DNA of 64,000 bases from an uncultured Eubacteriales bacterium (GTDB lineage: Bacteria; Bacillota; Clostridia; Christensenellales; Aristaeellaceae). The DNA lies in contig CACZLE010000004.1 of assembly GCA_902781945.1 (NCBI GenBank), forward strand, positions 36,542 through 100,541, given 5' to 3'. The position numbers were made by a program, and so were the translations under genes. Positions 8,475 to 17,391 of the stretch are shown here, one piece after another; position 1 is the stretch's first letter; each line of letters begins with the position of its first letter. The notes under the pieces are model-generated. The model did no database searches, was not told the origin of the DNA, and saw only the letters and a list, made by a program, of their open reading frames with translations.

Positions 8475-9092
8475 TTATCGAATAAAGTTGGTAAAGGTTT
8501 CTTTGCTCGTTTCGGGCAGACCAATCTGCTCCTCGCCCGACCGGATAGCCTTGATCATAAAGGCCATGTTGCGGCCCAGATTGCGCATGGTCTGCACACC
8601 CTCGGCGTCCTTTAGCATCTCCTCGGCGGTATTCCCATGCACGTCGTTCCAGTAGGTGCTGGGCACGGTGGGCATGCCGTTGATGCCGAAGAACTGGTTG
8701 AGCATCTCAAAGGTGGCGCTGTTGCCGCCCCGGCGGCAGGACACCACGGACGCGCCCACCTTCATGCGCTTGTCAAAATCAGTGCTGTAAAACAGCCGCT
8801 GCAAAAAGGACATAATTGTACCGTTGGGGCCGCCGTAATAGACGGGGGAGCCGATGATGATGCCGTCCGCCGCCTCCAGCTTTGGGGCGGTTTCGTTGAC
8901 CAGATCGTTAAACACGCATTTGCCGGCCTTGCGGCAGCTGTTGCAGGCGATGCAGCCGCGGATATCCTTGTTGCCCACGTGGATCTCTTCGGTCTCGATG
9001 CCCTGAGCGTTCAGCTCCTGGGCGGCGATCTCCAGGGCGGTGTGGATGCAGCCCTTGGCCTTGGGGCTGCCGTTGATCAGCAATACCTTCAT
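8475..9092 (-). CDS. Flavodoxin-fold NADPH-dependent FMN reductase / iron-sulfur flavoprotein
   Basis: 205 aa. The first strand and FMN-phosphate loop LLINGSPKAKGCI (residues 4-16), a four-Cys cluster GCIACNSCRKAGKC (47-60) and SPVYYGGPNGTIMSFLQR (FMN isoalloxazine loop) place it with the iron-sulfur flavoproteins of anaerobes, which move electrons between ferredoxin-like donors and small substrates, including oxygen species. It is the last gene of the DUF1538-PII-topB operon (21 bp after topB). The partner and substrate cannot be told from the sequence. Confidence 0.85.
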   Translation of the reverse strand: MKVLLINGSPKAKGCIHTALEIAAQELNAQGIETEEIHVGNKDIRGCIACNSCRKAGKCVFNDLVNETAPKLEAADGIIIGSPVYYGGPNGTIMSFLQRLFYSTDFDKRMKVGASVVSCRRGGNSATFEMLNQFFGINGMPTVPSTYWNDVHGNTAEEMLKDAEGVQTMRNLGRNMAFMIKAIRSGEEQIGLPETSKETFTNFIR

Positions 9093-9113
9093 AAATTTTC
9101 TCCTTTCAATGGA

Positions 9114-11288
9114 TCACTTTTTCTCATAGGTGATGGACATGCGGGCCGGAGCGCCGCCGTCCTTGGGCTCAAAGGTCACGAAGCCATCCTTTATTTGCAG
9201 CGTGCCGGTGCTGCCGTTCACAGGGCCGCCCTGCAAAAGCAGCTGCACGATCCTGGCGTTCAGCGCCGGGCCGCCGCCCCGGGTAAGGCCATCCTTCCAC
9301 AGGGTGAAATGACAGCCGTTTTTCCAATCGGAGCAGCCGAAGGCCTTGGCGTTCTCCTGCACAGGCTTGCCGCACAAAGGGCAGGCGACGCCCGCCATCG
9401 GCTTGACCGTCGACGTCCTTTTGCCGCCCTTGCCCCGGCGCATCTCCTCGGGAAAATCCACCTTGGGAGCGTCCGTCTTGGCATAGTCCACCAGGAAGGC
9501 GCTCATGCGGCGGATGCCCTGCATGAAGCGCTGGGTGTCCCGCTGATCGTGGGCGATCTCGTCCAGGGCCAGTTCCCATTTGCCGGTCATCTCCGGGGAG
9601 GCGATCTCATCGGGCACCACGTCGATAAGCTGCACGCCCTTATCCGTGGCGTTGATGGCCCGGCCCCGGCGCTGGGCGTAGCCCACCTGCAAAAGCCGCT
9701 CGATGATGGCAGCCCGGGTGGCCGGAGTGCCCAGCCCTGCACCCTTCATGGATTCCCGCAGGGCCTCGTCCTCGATCTCCCGGCCCGCGTGCTCCATGGC
9801 GGCCAGCAGGCTGGCGTCGGTGTGGGGCGCGGGAGGCTTGGTGGCGCTTTGCTGCACGTCGGTTTTTTTGACCGTGCGGGTATCCCCCGCGCTCAGGGGC
9901 GGCAGGGCCGCCGTATCCTCCTCCTCGGCGTCCTTCTTTTTGCCCCGGGTCTTTTTGGCGGGCTGCTCCTGCTGATAGAGGGCCTTCCAGCCGATCTGCT
10001 TCACCGTCCGGCCCGTGGAGCGAAAGGCTTCGCCCTCGCAATCGGTGATCACCTTCAAGGCGTCGTACACGTGGGCGGGATAGAAGGCCGCCAGCATGCG
10101 GCGGACCACCATGTCATAGAGATTGCGCTCGTCGGTGGGCAGCTTGTCCAGATCGGCGGTTTTGGGTGTGGGCAGCAGGGCGTGGTGGTCGCTGACCTTG
10201 CTGTTGTCGAAAATGCGCTTGGAGATGTAGAGTTTGCCGTCCTCCTTGCGCTCCATGCCCGCTTCCAGGCTGCGGTAGGGCTCGGGCAGGACCTTGAGGG
10301 TCTGATAGAGCTTGGGCACCATATCCATGGGCAGATAGCGGCTGTCCGTGCGGGGATAGGTGAGCAGCTTCCATTTTTCATAGAGCGCCTGGGCCAATTT
10401 GAGGGTCTTGTCCGCCGTGAAGCCCAGGGTGCGGTTGGCGTCCCGCTGGAGAGAGGTCAGGTCGTAGAGCTGCGGCGGCAGCTCCTTTTTTTCCTCGCTG
10501 GCGGCGCTACGCACCGTGGCCTGCTTTCCCTTGACCTTGGCAGCCAGCTCGTCGGCCTTCTCCTTTGTGGGGATGCGGTTGGCGGTCTTTTCCTCCGCCT
10601 TTTCATCGATCCATTGGCCGGTATAATCGCCAAAATCCGCCGTGAGGATAAAATACTCCACGGGCTTGAAATTTTCGATCTCCCTGCGGCGCTTGACCAG
10701 GATATTGAGGGTGGGCGTCTGCACCCGGCCAATGCTGAGGAGGGCGTTATAGCGCAAGGTAAAGGCGCGGCTGGCGTTCATGCCCACCAGCCAATCGGCC
10801 TCGCTGCGGCAGACGGCGCTTTTATGCAGGCCCTCGTATTCGCTGTCCGGCTTCAGGGTGTCAAAGCCCTCCCGGATGGCCTCGTCGGTCATGGAGGAGA
10901 TCCACAGCCGGTCCACAGGCTTTTTGCACTTGGCCTGATCATAGATATAGTGGAAGATCAGTTCGCCCTCGCGTCCGGCGTCCGTGGCGCAGATCACCCG
11001 CTCGGTGGCGGCGTCGTTGATCAGCTTTTTGACCACGGTGAACTGCTTTTTGGTCTTGGAAATCACCTTTAAGGGCAGTTTTTCCGGCAGCATGGGCAGA
11101 TCGTCCATGCGCCATTTTTTGTATTTTTCGTCGATCTCGTCGGGCTCGCACAGGGTCACCAAATGGCCCACCGCCCAGGTGACGGTATACTTTTCCCCGG
11201 TGATGCAGCCCTCGCCATGGCCCTTGCAGCCCAGCACCCGGGCGATATCGCGGCCCACGCTGGGCTTTTCGGCGACGATCACGATCAT
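9114..11288 (-). CDS. topB: DNA topoisomerase III (type IA)
   Basis: 724 aa. The TOPRIM domain opens the protein (VIVAEKPSVGRDIARVLG; acidic DAGREGE near residue 103). SIGRVQTPTL and the active-site tyrosine in LLTYPRTDSRYLP (near residue 310) are present. A C-terminal zinc-finger-like remnant CPLCGKP...GCSDWKNGCHF and a Topo C-terminal repeat (TLWKDGL...) end the chain. It relaxes or decatenates single-stranded crossings during replication and recombination. ATG 11286-11288 has AGGAG upstream. It follows the PII gene by 15 bp and appears to be co-transcribed with it. Confidence 0.95.
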   Translation of the reverse strand: MIVIVAEKPSVGRDIARVLGCKGHGEGCITGEKYTVTWAVGHLVTLCEPDEIDEKYKKWRMDDLPMLPEKLPLKVISKTKKQFTVVKKLINDAATERVICATDAGREGELIFHYIYDQAKCKKPVDRLWISSMTDEAIREGFDTLKPDSEYEGLHKSAVCRSEADWLVGMNASRAFTLRYNALLSIGRVQTPTLNILVKRRREIENFKPVEYFILTADFGDYTGQWIDEKAEEKTANRIPTKEKADELAAKVKGKQATVRSAASEEKKELPPQLYDLTSLQRDANRTLGFTADKTLKLAQALYEKWKLLTYPRTDSRYLPMDMVPKLYQTLKVLPEPYRSLEAGMERKEDGKLYISKRIFDNSKVSDHHALLPTPKTADLDKLPTDERNLYDMVVRRMLAAFYPAHVYDALKVITDCEGEAFRSTGRTVKQIGWKALYQQEQPAKKTRGKKKDAEEEDTAALPPLSAGDTRTVKKTDVQQSATKPPAPHTDASLLAAMEHAGREIEDEALRESMKGAGLGTPATRAAIIERLLQVGYAQRRGRAINATDKGVQLIDVVPDEIASPEMTGKWELALDEIAHDQRDTQRFMQGIRRMSAFLVDYAKTDAPKVDFPEEMRRGKGGKRTSTVKPMAGVACPLCGKPVQENAKAFGCSDWKNGCHFTLWKDGLTRGGGPALNARIVQLLLQGGPVNGSTGTLQIKDGFVTFEPKDGGAPARMSITYEKK

Positions 11289-11303
11289 AAGCAGATTGCT
11301 CCT

Positions 11304-11981
11304 TTATTCTTCCTCTTCCTCGATGCGGCGCAGGCCCGCCACCTGGGAGACGGGCAGGGAAAAGCACACCGCCTCGGCCTTGGTCTGGGTGCCGGCCTTT
11401 TCCATGATGGCGCGCATGATATCCGCCTTGTTTTTGGCGCTGGCCACGATGAGCACCACCTCTTTTTCATCGGCGATGGACATGCCGTGGAATTTTTCCG
11501 TCTGTTTGATCATGGTGCCCTTGGCGCTGATCACCGTGCCGCCGCCCGCGCCTGCGGGCCGGGCCGCGTCCATGACCATATCCGAATAGCCTTCGTTAAG
11601 GATCACATAAATCAGCTCGTGGGCAAATTCCATTTTGGGTTTCTCCGAATCCATGGGTTTGTTATCCGTCAGGTATGCCATGGTCTGGGCTCCTCCTATG
11701 CTCTTGATGGGTACGGACAGCATGATCCCGTTGCCGGGGATATCGATGAACATGATCACCTTGGTCTGGGTGATGAGCTTGCGGGTGCTTTCCCGATCCG
11801 CCACGGTGGCCATGACAGCCTTTTCCGTGCCGGTGAGGCCGTGGGTCAACAGATCCTTGCTGGTGGCGGTGCCCCGGCCCAGCATGGTCAGGGCCACCTT
11901 GAGGCCCAGGGATTTATAGATGGCCGCCTGGCGGTCCCGCTTGTCGCGGTCGATGATCGATATGACAAAATTCAGTTCCAT
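11304..11981 (-). CDS. Tandem PII-like nitrogen-regulatory (GlnB-fold) protein
   Basis: 225 aa built of two PII-like halves: residues 1-95 are a divergent copy, and residues from about 117 onward carry a recognisable GlnB motif (ARPAGAGGGTVISAKG, followed by EKEVVLIVAS). It is encoded next to a DUF1538 membrane protein, the usual arrangement for this PII subgroup, so it probably binds that transporter and regulates it through a nucleotide ligand. The T-loop tyrosine uridylylation site of classical GlnB is not evident. The ribosome site GGGAGG overlaps the end of the upstream gene, implying translational coupling. It ends in an acidic tail (EEEEE). Confidence 0.85.
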   Translation of the reverse strand: MELNFVISIIDRDKRDRQAAIYKSLGLKVALTMLGRGTATSKDLLTHGLTGTEKAVMATVADRESTRKLITQTKVIMFIDIPGNGIMLSVPIKSIGGAQTMAYLTDNKPMDSEKPKMEFAHELIYVILNEGYSDMVMDAARPAGAGGGTVISAKGTMIKQTEKFHGMSIADEKEVVLIVASAKNKADIMRAIMEKAGTQTKAEAVCFSLPVSQVAGLRRIEEEEE

Positions 11982-11984
11982 CCG

Positions 11985-13508
11985 TCAGACCTCCCACAGT
12001 TCGATGATATCGCTGTCGGCAAAGGCGGGAGCGGTGTGCTTGGGCGCCTTGACCCGGGCGGTGATGACGGCGATGAGGCCCATGATCTGCACGGTGATCA
12101 GCGGCATCATGGCAACCATTGCCACCAGGCCGAAGGCGTCGGTCATGATGTTGCCGCCCATGGAGGTCACCGCGCCCATGGCGAAGGGCAGCATGAAGGC
12201 CGCGGTCAGGGGGCCGCTGGCCACGCCGCCGGAGTCGAAGGCAATGGCGGTAAAGGTGCCGGGCACAAAGAAGGACAATCCCAGGGCGATGGCGTAGCCG
12301 GGCACGATGAACCACAGGATGGAGATGCCCGTCAGGGCGCGGACCATGCTGAGGCCCATGGCGGCGGATACGGCGATGGACAGGCTGAGGCCCATGGCCC
12401 GGGCGGAAATGGCGCCCGCGCTCAGCTCCTCCACCTGCCGATTCAGCACCTGCACGGCGGGCTCGGCGTTGATGATGAACCAGCCCATGACCATGCTGAG
12501 GGGCACCAGCAGGAACCGCCACTGGGGCTCCGCCAGCCGCTGGCCCAGCATATAGCCCAGGGAGGAAAAGCCCACGTTGACGCCGGTGAGGAACAGCACC
12601 AGGCCGATCAGGGTCATGAGCAGACCCACCACGATGCGCAGGAAGGGCGCGCGGCGCAGGCGCAGGGAAATGATCTGGAACACCAGGAAAAAGGCCACGA
12701 TGGGCAAAAGGGCGTTGAACACCTCGTGCAGGCTCTCGGGCAGAGCGGCCAGATAGCCCCGGCCCAGGGCCACGGTGTCCACATAGGAGGCGATGACGGT
12801 GGAGGCGGCGTTTTCCGGGGCGGAACGATAGATGAAGCCCAGGATCAGCACCGCCAGGATGGGGCCGATGGAGCACAGGCCCACCAGGCCGAAGCTGTCC
12901 TGCTGGGCCCTTTCGTCGCTGCGGATGGAGGCCACGCCCACGCCCAGGGCCATGATGAAGGGCACGGTCATGGGGCCGGTGGTGACGCCGCCGCTGTCAA
13001 AGGCCACGGCCAGGAAATCGGGATCGGCAAAGACCGCCAGCAGGAACACCAGGCCGTAAAAGCCCAGGATCAGCCAGCGCAATTCGATGGCATGCAGGAT
13101 GCGGAACATGCTGAGCATCAAAAACAAGCCCACGCCCACGGAAACCACGATGATGAGCACCGTGGTGTTGATGGCGGGCACGTTTCCCGCCAGCACCTGC
13201 AGATCGGGCTCCGCCACGGTGATGACCACGCCCAAAAGAAAGCTGACGCTGAGGATCAGCCAGGCCTTGCGGGATTTGGTCAGCTTGGCCCCGATATGGG
13301 AGCCGATCTGGGACATGGACAGCTCCGCGCCCAGGCTGAAAAGGCCCATGCCCACGACGAGGAACAGGGAGCCCAGCACAAAGGCCAGCATCAGATCATT
13401 CTGCATGGGAACCCAGACCAGGCACAGCGCGGCCACCAGCAGCACGATGGGCAGCACGGACGCCGCGGCCTCCCGGAATTTTTCCAGCAGCATGCTTTTT
13501 CTTGTCAC
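11985..13508 (-). CDS. DUF1538 family integral membrane transporter
   Basis: 507-aa polytopic protein with an internal duplication: each half carries a signature of the form DSGGV(T/A)(T/S)GP(M/L)T..F (near residues 170 and 405), as in the DUF1538 family, whose two copies pack as inverted or tandem halves. Start is GTG 13506-13508, with GGAGG six bases upstream; an in-frame ATG five codons later has poorer spacing. The family is linked to PII proteins; the substrate is unknown. Transcribed from a consensus promoter at 13547-13575 with a palindrome in its spacer; first gene of the DUF1538-PII-topB-flavodoxin operon. Confidence 0.88.
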   Translation of the reverse strand: MTRKSMLLEKFREAAASVLPIVLLVAALCLVWVPMQNDLMLAFVLGSLFLVVGMGLFSLGAELSMSQIGSHIGAKLTKSRKAWLILSVSFLLGVVITVAEPDLQVLAGNVPAINTTVLIIVVSVGVGLFLMLSMFRILHAIELRWLILGFYGLVFLLAVFADPDFLAVAFDSGGVTTGPMTVPFIMALGVGVASIRSDERAQQDSFGLVGLCSIGPILAVLILGFIYRSAPENAASTVIASYVDTVALGRGYLAALPESLHEVFNALLPIVAFFLVFQIISLRLRRAPFLRIVVGLLMTLIGLVLFLTGVNVGFSSLGYMLGQRLAEPQWRFLLVPLSMVMGWFIINAEPAVQVLNRQVEELSAGAISARAMGLSLSIAVSAAMGLSMVRALTGISILWFIVPGYAIALGLSFFVPGTFTAIAFDSGGVASGPLTAAFMLPFAMGAVTSMGGNIMTDAFGLVAMVAMMPLITVQIMGLIAVITARVKAPKHTAPAFADSDIIELWEV

Positions 13509-13546
13509 GGTTTGCCTCCCTCAAAAAATGTTCGCATTTTCTTCTT

Positions 13547-13575
13547 ATTATATGGAAGTTGGCTTCCAATGTCAA
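13547..13575 (-). promoter_or_regulatory. Consensus promoter with an embedded palindrome, upstream of DUF1538
   Basis: TTGACA (13570-13575) and TATAAT (13547-13552) on the minus strand are spaced 17 bp. The spacer is itself a 6-4-6 inverted repeat, TGGAAG-N4-CTTCCA (13553-13568), positioned so that a bound regulator would block or remodel RNA polymerase contact. Confidence 0.85.
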
Positions 13576-13580
13576 CATAC

Positions 13581-13609
13581 AAAAAACGCGGGGATCTTGA
13601 TTCCCCGCG
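13581..13609 (-). terminator. Rho-independent terminator of the foldase gene
   Basis: On the minus strand an 8-bp GC stem (13602-13609 with 13587-13594, 7-nt loop) is followed by a run of six T (13586-13581). It ends only 5 bp before the -35 of the DUF1538 promoter and so insulates the two units. Confidence 0.88.
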
Positions 13610-13634
13610 CAGGACCCGGTTCTTAACGGGATCT

Positions 13635-14897
13635 TTATTCGGCCTTTTCGGCAGCCGCCGCTTCGGCCTCCGCCTTCAGCTGATCGATGACGGCGTCGTT
13701 GCGGACGATCTCCACTTCCTGCTGCCACTCGGCGTAGCCGGCGTAGAAGGCATTGCTGGATTTGGAGGACAGCAGATATTCATTGATTTCGTCATGGATG
13801 CTGTCGGTCATGATCAGGCCGCCGGGCACGTCCTTGAGATAATACAGGATGTGGATGCCGTAGGTGCCCACCACGGGCTGGGACACGTCGCCGGGCTGGC
13901 GCATGCCTTCCTGGAAAGCGCCCTCGGTGAAGGCGGGGTCCCACAGGATGCTTTCGGCGTGGACATGATAGCCCTCGGCCAGCATGGTTTCATCCTGCAT
14001 GCCGGGATCGTTGCCGTATTCGGCGATCAGGGACTCGAAGCTCTCGCCCTTCTCCAGGCGGGCATAAATATCATCGATCACATCCTGACGGGAAGCGATG
14101 ACCGCGGCCCTGGCGCTCTCCACCAGGGCGCGATCCTCAGCGATGGCGGCCTCGTCGGGGGTCTCGGCGCTCTCCGCCTCGTCCAGGGCCGCCTGGGCGT
14201 CGGTATAGGCCTTCAATACGTCGGCGTCCACATTCAGCAGGATATGGATCACGGCGCGATAGCCCTCGGGCACATACCAGCTTTCATAGCCGTAATACTG
14301 GGTGTAGAATTCGTACATGCCTACGTTGTTTTCATACTGGGCCTGATACTGCGCGCCATAGAGATCGAAAACCTGCTGGATCTCCTCCTCGGTGGGCACG
14401 TAGCCGCCGGTCAGATCCTCCTCCAGCTTGTCCATGGCCGCCTGATACTTGAGGTCGTCCGCCAGCACCTGCACGCTGCCGCCCATGGCTCCGAAATACT
14501 GCTCCGCCTGCTCCTTGAGGGCAGCGCGGGCTTCCTCGGTATCCTCGGTGAGGTAGCGCTCCACATAGGAGGACACCACCTGGTCCCACTGGGCCTGGGC
14601 GTCGTTGTTGAAAGCAGCCAGTTCTTCCTCGGAGAAATCCAGATAACCGGCCTTCTGCAGGTGATCCTTGACCACCGCCTCGCGGATCATGCTATCCAGG
14701 GCGGCGTCATAATCGGGATAGGTTTCCACATAGCCCGCGTTATACAGCAATTGGGCGTTGTTTTCCAATTCCGCCACGGTGATCGCATCGCCGTTGATGG
14801 TAACGACCACCTCGTCGGCGCCCACGGAGCCCTCCGCCAGGGCCGCGCCGCACAGCAGCAGCACAGCGGTCAAAAGCGCCAATATTTTTTTGAGCAT
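13635..14897 (-). CDS. Secreted PrsA/SurA-like peptidyl-prolyl isomerase (foldase)
   Basis: 420 aa. An N-terminal signal peptide (KKILALLTAVLLLCGAALA) has no convincing lipobox, so it is probably exported and released or held by other means. Residues about 30-200 form a SurA_N-like chaperone module (VVTINGDAITVAELE...). A parvulin-like rotamase region follows (VIHILLNVD...; DIYARLEKGESFESLIAEYGND...; VVGTYGIHILYYL, the typical GxHIL tail), with a coiled-coil acidic insert of about 50 residues inside it. It would help fold exported proteins. ATG 14895-14897 is used; an in-frame TTG two codons earlier has better spacing to GGAAG and cannot be excluded. Terminator at 13581-13609. Confidence 0.88.
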   Translation of the reverse strand: MLKKILALLTAVLLLCGAALAEGSVGADEVVVTINGDAITVAELENNAQLLYNAGYVETYPDYDAALDSMIREAVVKDHLQKAGYLDFSEEELAAFNNDAQAQWDQVVSSYVERYLTEDTEEARAALKEQAEQYFGAMGGSVQVLADDLKYQAAMDKLEEDLTGGYVPTEEEIQQVFDLYGAQYQAQYENNVGMYEFYTQYYGYESWYVPEGYRAVIHILLNVDADVLKAYTDAQAALDEAESAETPDEAAIAEDRALVESARAAVIASRQDVIDDIYARLEKGESFESLIAEYGNDPGMQDETMLAEGYHVHAESILWDPAFTEGAFQEGMRQPGDVSQPVVGTYGIHILYYLKDVPGGLIMTDSIHDEINEYLLSSKSSNAFYAGYAEWQQEVEIVRNDAVIDQLKAEAEAAAAEKAE

Positions 14898-14949
14898 CGT
14901 CAATTTCTACTTCCTTTCCTGATGCGGTATCCGTCATCAAACTGCGTCT

Positions 14950-14978
14950 ATTATGTCACAATCCGCTATCCGGCGCAA
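14950..14978 (-). promoter_or_regulatory. Probable promoter of the foldase gene
   Basis: Minus strand TTGCGC (14973-14978), 17 bp, CATAAT (14950-14955). The -10 is good and the -35 partial. The rest of the interval 14898-15066 is AT-rich and holds nothing else I can identify. Confidence 0.5.
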
Positions 14979-15066
14979 GTGTTTTCGGGTTTTTTTCAAA
15001 GATGTTACAAAAAGGTCACAATTCCGTTTGCATTTTTCCTTTATATCCTTTATAATGGGAAATGGA

Positions 15067-15507
15067 TTATTTCCTTTTGTTTTGGAAAAATAATTGCAGC
15101 TGGCGGGCGCACTCCTGTTCCAGTATCCCGCCCGTGCACCGCACCCGGTGAAAAAAGGCCGGGTCCTGGGGCAGATCATACACGCTGCCGCAGCATCCCT
15201 GGCGGGGATCATAGGCGCCAAAAACGCAGGCGTCCACCTCCGCCATCACCAGGGCCCCGGCGCACATGGGGCAGGGCTCCAGGGTCACATAGAGGGTGCA
15301 GCCGCGCAGCCTGCGCTCTCCCAGTTTTTCAAAGGCCTGCTGCATGGCCAGCATTTCTGCGTGGGCAAAGGGCCCGCCGCCCGCTTCCCGTTGATTGTGG
15401 GCCGCCGCGATCACCTGGCCGTCCCGGCAAAGCACCGCGCCCACAGGCACGTCCGCCCCGCTCCTTTGCGCCTCCGCCAGGGCCAGACGCATCATTTTTT
15501 CATCCAT
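15067..15507 (-). CDS. tadA: tRNA(adenine34) deaminase
   Basis: 146 aa. The zinc-dependent deaminase motifs HAEMLAMQQAF (proton-shuttle Glu in HAE) and PCPMCAGALVMAEVD (PCxxC) are intact. It converts A34 of tRNA-Arg(ACG) to inosine. The start is ATG 15505-15507 (MDEKMMRLAL), which has AGAGGGG upstream; longer in-frame readings lack a ribosome site and add a non-conserved basic stretch. It is divergent from the MBL-fold gene and has no obvious operon partner. Confidence 0.95.
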   Translation of the reverse strand: MDEKMMRLALAEAQRSGADVPVGAVLCRDGQVIAAAHNQREAGGGPFAHAEMLAMQQAFEKLGERRLRGCTLYVTLEPCPMCAGALVMAEVDACVFGAYDPRQGCCGSVYDLPQDPAFFHRVRCTGGILEQECARQLQLFFQNKRK

Positions 15508-15596
15508 ATCCCGTTCCCCTCTCTGCCTGCGCGCTGCCATTTTATCATGAAAAGCCCCAAAGGGCAAGCGGCGCACCCCTTAAGGAGGAATCGATT

Positions 15597-16766
15597 TTGC
15601 GGCGAATGATCTCTGTTTTTTTGATCCTGTTTATGCTCTTTTCCTGCGTCGGGTGCGCCGCCCAGGCCGATGCCGGCACGCGGCTTATGGCCCTCAACGT
15701 GGACAAGGCCGACTGCCTGCTGCTGCGATTTGACGATCAGGCTTACCTGATCGACAGCGGCTATGACTACACCTACAACGCCCTGGCGGAATTGCTGCGC
15801 CGGGAGGACGTGACTCGCCTGAACGGCGTGTTTCTGACCCATTGCGACAAGGATCACTACGGCGGTCTGGCCGCCTTGGCCCAGAGCGATATCGCGGTGG
15901 ACGCCTGGTACGCGGCGGCCATCTATTACGATGTGACGGAGGATCAGCACCCCATGATCCAGGCCGCCGCCCTGCGCGGCGAAGCGGTCATCTGGCTGAG
16001 CGCCGGAGACACGCTGCAATTGGGAGATTCCGCCACCCTGCGGGTGCTGGGGCCCCTGACCCGGAACACCACCAACGAAAACAACAATTCCCTGGTCTTT
16101 TCTGTGGAAACGAAGGACGGCTCACTGCTGTTCACCGGGGATATGAAGCTGGAAGAGGAATATGAGCTGATGGAAGCGGGGCTGATCGGCCCCGCGGACG
16201 TGCTGAAGGTGCCCTTTCACGGGGACAACACCGCCAGCAGCGAAGCCTTTGTGGGGCGTGTTGTCCCCCAGATCGCGCTGATCAGCACCTCCACGGCCCA
16301 GGAGCCGGACACCCCCGCCTCCTCCATCCTCAAACGCTATGCGCGGTATGGGGCGGAGATCCTGGTGACCCAGGATTACCAGCGGGGCGTGGAGATCGAC
16401 CTGCGGAACGGTACGGCGTCCTCCCAGCCCCTTCTTTGGGAGGCTCCCGATTACAGCAAATCCATCCGGGCGGACATCACGCCGGAGGACGACCTGCTGA
16501 CCCTGCGCAACAGCGGCGATCAGCCCATCGATCTGTCCGGCTGGATCCTGTTTTCCACCAAAGGCGGGGAATGCGTCCGCTTCCCCGAGGGCAGCATACT
16601 GCCCGCCAACGGCGTGTTCAGGATCGGCAGCCGGGCCACGTTCTCCCCGGCGGACTGGAAGCTGGACGAAAAGCGGATGTGGCACAAATCCAAATGGGAT
16701 CAGGCCCGGCTGTACGACCTGAGCGGCAGCCTGGCAGCCGTCACCGATAACGGCAAGCCGGAATAG
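15597..16766 (+). CDS. Secreted ComEC-like metallo-beta-lactamase-fold lipoprotein with C-terminal lamin-tail domain
   Basis: 389 aa from TTG 15597, which sits 8 bp after AAGGAGG; the in-frame ATG at 15606 is too far from it. This start also adds the MRR positive end of a lipoprotein signal (..LFSCVGC-AAQ). Residues about 30-290 are a metallo-beta-lactamase fold of the ComEC C-terminal type: THCDKDHYGG metal motif, NNNSLVF, LLFTGDMKLEEE, VPFHGD. From about 300, LLTLRNSGDQPIDLSGWIL and the following strands match a lamin-tail domain, common in secreted nucleases and wall proteins. It probably hydrolyses a phosphodiester outside the membrane; the substrate is unknown. Followed by the Cys-rich and B-repeat genes. 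Confidence 0.87.
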   Translation: MRRMISVFLILFMLFSCVGCAAQADAGTRLMALNVDKADCLLLRFDDQAYLIDSGYDYTYNALAELLRREDVTRLNGVFLTHCDKDHYGGLAALAQSDIAVDAWYAAAIYYDVTEDQHPMIQAAALRGEAVIWLSAGDTLQLGDSATLRVLGPLTRNTTNENNNSLVFSVETKDGSLLFTGDMKLEEEYELMEAGLIGPADVLKVPFHGDNTASSEAFVGRVVPQIALISTSTAQEPDTPASSILKRYARYGAEILVTQDYQRGVEIDLRNGTASSQPLLWEAPDYSKSIRADITPEDDLLTLRNSGDQPIDLSGWILFSTKGGECVRFPEGSILPANGVFRIGSRATFSPADWKLDEKRMWHKSKWDQARLYDLSGSLAAVTDNGKPE

Positions 16767-16815
16767 GATACAGCGGGAGGAAATCTTCCTCCACTCCAGC
16801 AAGGAGGCTGTATCC
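16766..16815 (+). promoter_or_regulatory. Possible RNA switch enclosing the ribosome site of the Cys-rich gene
   Basis: An outer 9-bp inverted repeat (16766-16774 with 16807-16815) ends exactly at the next start codon. Inside, GGAGGAA (16776-16782) can pair with TTCCTCC (16786-16792); the same CCTCC can instead pair with the Shine-Dalgarno GGAGG (16803-16807). The two pairings exclude each other, so the leader could gate translation. This is inference from sequence only. Confidence 0.4.
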
Positions 16816-17358
16816 ATGCAACATATCGATCCGCAGCCCTGTCATTCCCTGCCTCCCGGAGGCTTTCTGATGCAGCAGATCGTGGCTTCGGGCCAGGTCT
16901 ATCTGCGATATCAACGGTTTTCCCTGTGCCTGACCGACCTGCCCTGCGGTATGGATCAGGCGCAATTGCAGGCGGTGAGCGTCGATCCCTGCGGCGTCAG
17001 GGTGGAACGCCGGTGCGACTGCTGCCGGGGCGGCATCCCCGTCACGCTGATTCTGCCCCTGTGCTGTCAGCTTTGGGACGGCTGCCGCCAGGCCAGCGCC
17101 TCCGCACGCATCGAGGTGCCCATGCAGCTGCGCCCCTGCGGCGATCCCCGGGAAACCGACCGGGCGCGGCCCTTCGCCAACGCCTGCGTGCGGCTGGTGC
17201 GTGCCTGCGGCTGCTGCGAATGTGACCGCGTCGACGCCTGGCTGGACGTATGGGCCCAGGCCTGGCTGACCGCCTGCCGGCCCATGTACGGCGGCGGCTG
17301 TCCTCCGCCCTGTCCTCCGCCCCTTCCCCTGTATCCACAGCCCTGCCGCATGCGCTAA
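16816..17358 (+). CDS. Cysteine-rich protein of unknown function
   Basis: 180 aa with about 20 cysteines in clusters such as RRCDCCRGG, LCCQLWDGC and RACGCCECDR, and a Pro/Cys tail (CPPPCPPP). No signal peptide or membrane segment. Ribosome site AAGGAGG is 8 bp before the ATG. I do not recognise the family. Clustered CC and CxC pairs together with a Pro-rich tail recall spore-coat or metal-binding proteins of Firmicutes, but that is only resemblance. Its position between an exported MBL protein and a giant secreted repeat protein, all on one strand with short gaps, suggests an envelope or spore-surface role. Confidence 0.8.
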   Translation: MQHIDPQPCHSLPPGGFLMQQIVASGQVYLRYQRFSLCLTDLPCGMDQAQLQAVSVDPCGVRVERRCDCCRGGIPVTLILPLCCQLWDGCRQASASARIEVPMQLRPCGDPRETDRARPFANACVRLVRACGCCECDRVDAWLDVWAQAWLTACRPMYGGGCPPPCPPPLPLYPQPCRMR

Positions 17359-17391
17359 AGGCGGCAAAATCCATACAATGGAGGCATCACT

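Noticed and set aside
11163..15590. Long open frame on the plus strand running into the MBL gene
   Set aside because: It is antisense to topB, PII, DUF1538, the foldase and tadA. Only the part from 15597 has a signal peptide, ribosome site and a known fold.
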